Of a stretch of DNA of 64,000 nt, positions 63,252 through 64,000 are shown in pieces. This stretch comes from Rheinheimera oceanensis (GTDB lineage: Bacteria > Pseudomonadota > Gammaproteobacteria > Enterobacterales > Alteromonadaceae), in the NCBI RefSeq assembly GCF_018831085.1, contig NZ_JAGPNM010000002.1, positions 372,001-436,000 of the forward strand. Reading direction: 5' to 3'. The number at the start of each line of letters is the position of its first letter. Within the stretch, counting starts at the first letter, position 1. The notes under the pieces are model-generated. The model worked only from the letters and a program-made list of their open reading frames with translations. It was not told where the DNA came from and did not search any database. A program made the translations under genes and the position numbers.

Positions 63252-64000
63252 ATGGCGTCTTACCTTAGCAGCAAAACCGCCGGTTACAGACTGCGCCAGG
63301 CTTCAAAACTGGCTTTAGCAGTAAACCTGGCATTATTCAGCCAAATAACTCTGGCACAACAAACGGACGAAGCCACCGCAAAAACTGAAGTGATCACCAT
63401 CACCGGTTCGCGCATCGCCCGTACTGAACTTGTAGCATCAAGCCCGGTAGCCTCGGTAGATGAAGTACAAATTCAGCTGGACCGCGCCGTTAACGTTGAA
63501 GACATTACCGCTAAACTACCGCAGGCGGCAGCAGGTGCCAATGCCACCGGCGCCACGGTGGGTGACTCTTTAGGTTCATCAACTATCGACTTACGCAGCC
63601 TGGGCCAAAACCGCACTCTGGTGCTGATTAACGGTACCCGTGCCGTGCCTTTCAGTTTTCGCAACTCGGTCGATGTGAATATTATTCCGGCCGGTTTAAT
63701 TAAGCGCGTAGACGTATTAACCGGTGGTGCGGCTGCCGTATACGGCGCCGATGCAGTAGCTGGTGTAGTTAACTTTATTATGGACGACAAGTTTGATGGC
63801 GTTGAGCTGTCGGCCAGTTATGAAACCGCCGATGGTGGCGGTGAAAAAATGAATACTGAAGCCGTATTTGGTGGCGATATTGCCAATGGCCGTGGCCATA
63901 TTACCGGCTATGTCGGCTACTCTGAACGCAAAGCCCTGCTGGCCGGCGAACGTAGCTGGGCAATGCAAAACAGCGGCAGCATTATTAACAGCGGTGGTTT
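63252..64000 (+). CDS. TonB-dependent outer-membrane receptor (N-terminal part)
   Basis: The first 249 codons of a gene that runs off the right edge; ATG 63252 with GGGAG upstream. Long signal peptide ending NLALFSQITLAQQ, then the plug domain: TEVITITGSRIARTELVASSPV (TonB-box-like start), SLGQNRTLVLINGTRAVPFSF, IIPAGLIKRVDVLTGGAAAVYGADAVAGVVNFIM. The GSRIxR pattern and VYGADAVAGVVNFI are typical of the large TonB-dependent receptors of carbohydrate- or peptide-scavenging Alteromonadales. Substrate unknown. Confidence 0.93.
   Translation, partial: MASYLSSKTAGYRLRQASKLALAVNLALFSQITLAQQTDEATAKTEVITITGSRIARTELVASSPVASVDEVQIQLDRAVNVEDITAKLPQAAAGANATGATVGDSLGSSTIDLRSLGQNRTLVLINGTRAVPFSFRNSVDVNIIPAGLIKRVDVLTGGAAAVYGADAVAGVVNFIMDDKFDGVELSASYETADGGGEKMNTEAVFGGDIANGRGHITGYVGYSERKALLAGERSWAMQNSGSIINSGG

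Noticed and set aside
1-64000. CRISPR arrays, tRNA or rRNA genes, transposases, phage genes
   Set aside because: I looked for regularly spaced repeats, cloverleaf-like segments and mobile-element proteins and found none that I can support.

Overview
The window looks like chromosome of a gammaproteobacterium of the Alteromonadales type, most like Rheinheimera and relatives. This is inferred from gene content and order, since no rRNA marker is present. Several blocks match Escherichia coli neighbourhoods (yihY-dtd-yiiD, typA/glnA/ntrBC, yibN-grxC-secB-gpsA facing gpmI-envC-yibQ, rpoH-ftsXEY-rsmD, ubiCA). They are mixed with families common in marine gammaproteobacteria: DUF3369/HD-GYP, HDOD, DUF3833, DUF4136, a three-subunit transhydrogenase and a large TonB-dependent receptor. 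Proteins are notably glutamine-rich. I see no rRNA, tRNA, CRISPR array, prophage or insertion sequence.

Layout. 1-3702 (mostly minus): a GNAT protein cut by the window edge, dtd, yihY and typA. 3703-8700: a nitrogen-control block of glnA, a DUF4124 protein, ntrB and ntrC, with NtrC boxes and a sigma-54 promoter readable in the DNA. 8745-11397: a CpxP/Spy-like chaperone divergent from cpxRA, with a CpxR box between. 11427-14876: pldB, trmL and a degenerate GGDEF-EAL protein. 14916-20771: two divergent conserved operons, yibN-grxC-secB-gpsA and gpmI-envC-yibQ. 20823-25283: rpoH, ftsX, ftsE and ftsY on minus, then rsmD. A perfect CIRCE operator lies upstream of rpoH.

25299-33851 is a more lineage-specific stretch: a glutamine-rich coiled-coil protein with DUF2007 and DUF416 genes, DUF2721, an HD-GYP response regulator, two lipoproteins, a three-gene ECF sigma/anti-sigma-like/periplasmic coiled-coil operon, and a 2OG-Fe(II) oxygenase. 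33859-38664 is a Cu(I)/Ag(I) efflux cluster (CopL-like protein, CusB, CusA) that lacks its own outer-membrane factor. A hairpin-rich non-coding segment follows (38665-39027). 39063-50759 holds DUF192, ubiA, ubiC, a FliL-like protein, glpG, glpE, lemA with an M48 protease, an unknown acidic protein, HDOD, dusC and pntAA-pntAB-pntB.

50828-64000 is the accessory end: an SDR and a TetR regulator, each with a matching 18-bp operator; a LysE exporter with a MocR regulator; a 998-residue di-heme oxidoreductase lipoprotein with a discoidin-type domain; a frameshifted small secreted-protein gene; a LysR/old-yellow-enzyme pair around a symmetric operator; an EF-hand protein; a small membrane protein; anmK; and the start of a TonB-dependent receptor.

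The strongest non-coding signals are the CIRCE element at rpoH, the NtrC/sigma-54 architecture at glnA and ntrB, the paired TetR operators, the LysR-type operator, and the multi-hairpin element after cusA. The least explained coding material is the ECF operon, the coiled-coil/DUF2007/DUF416 operon and the discoidin-DHOR protein.
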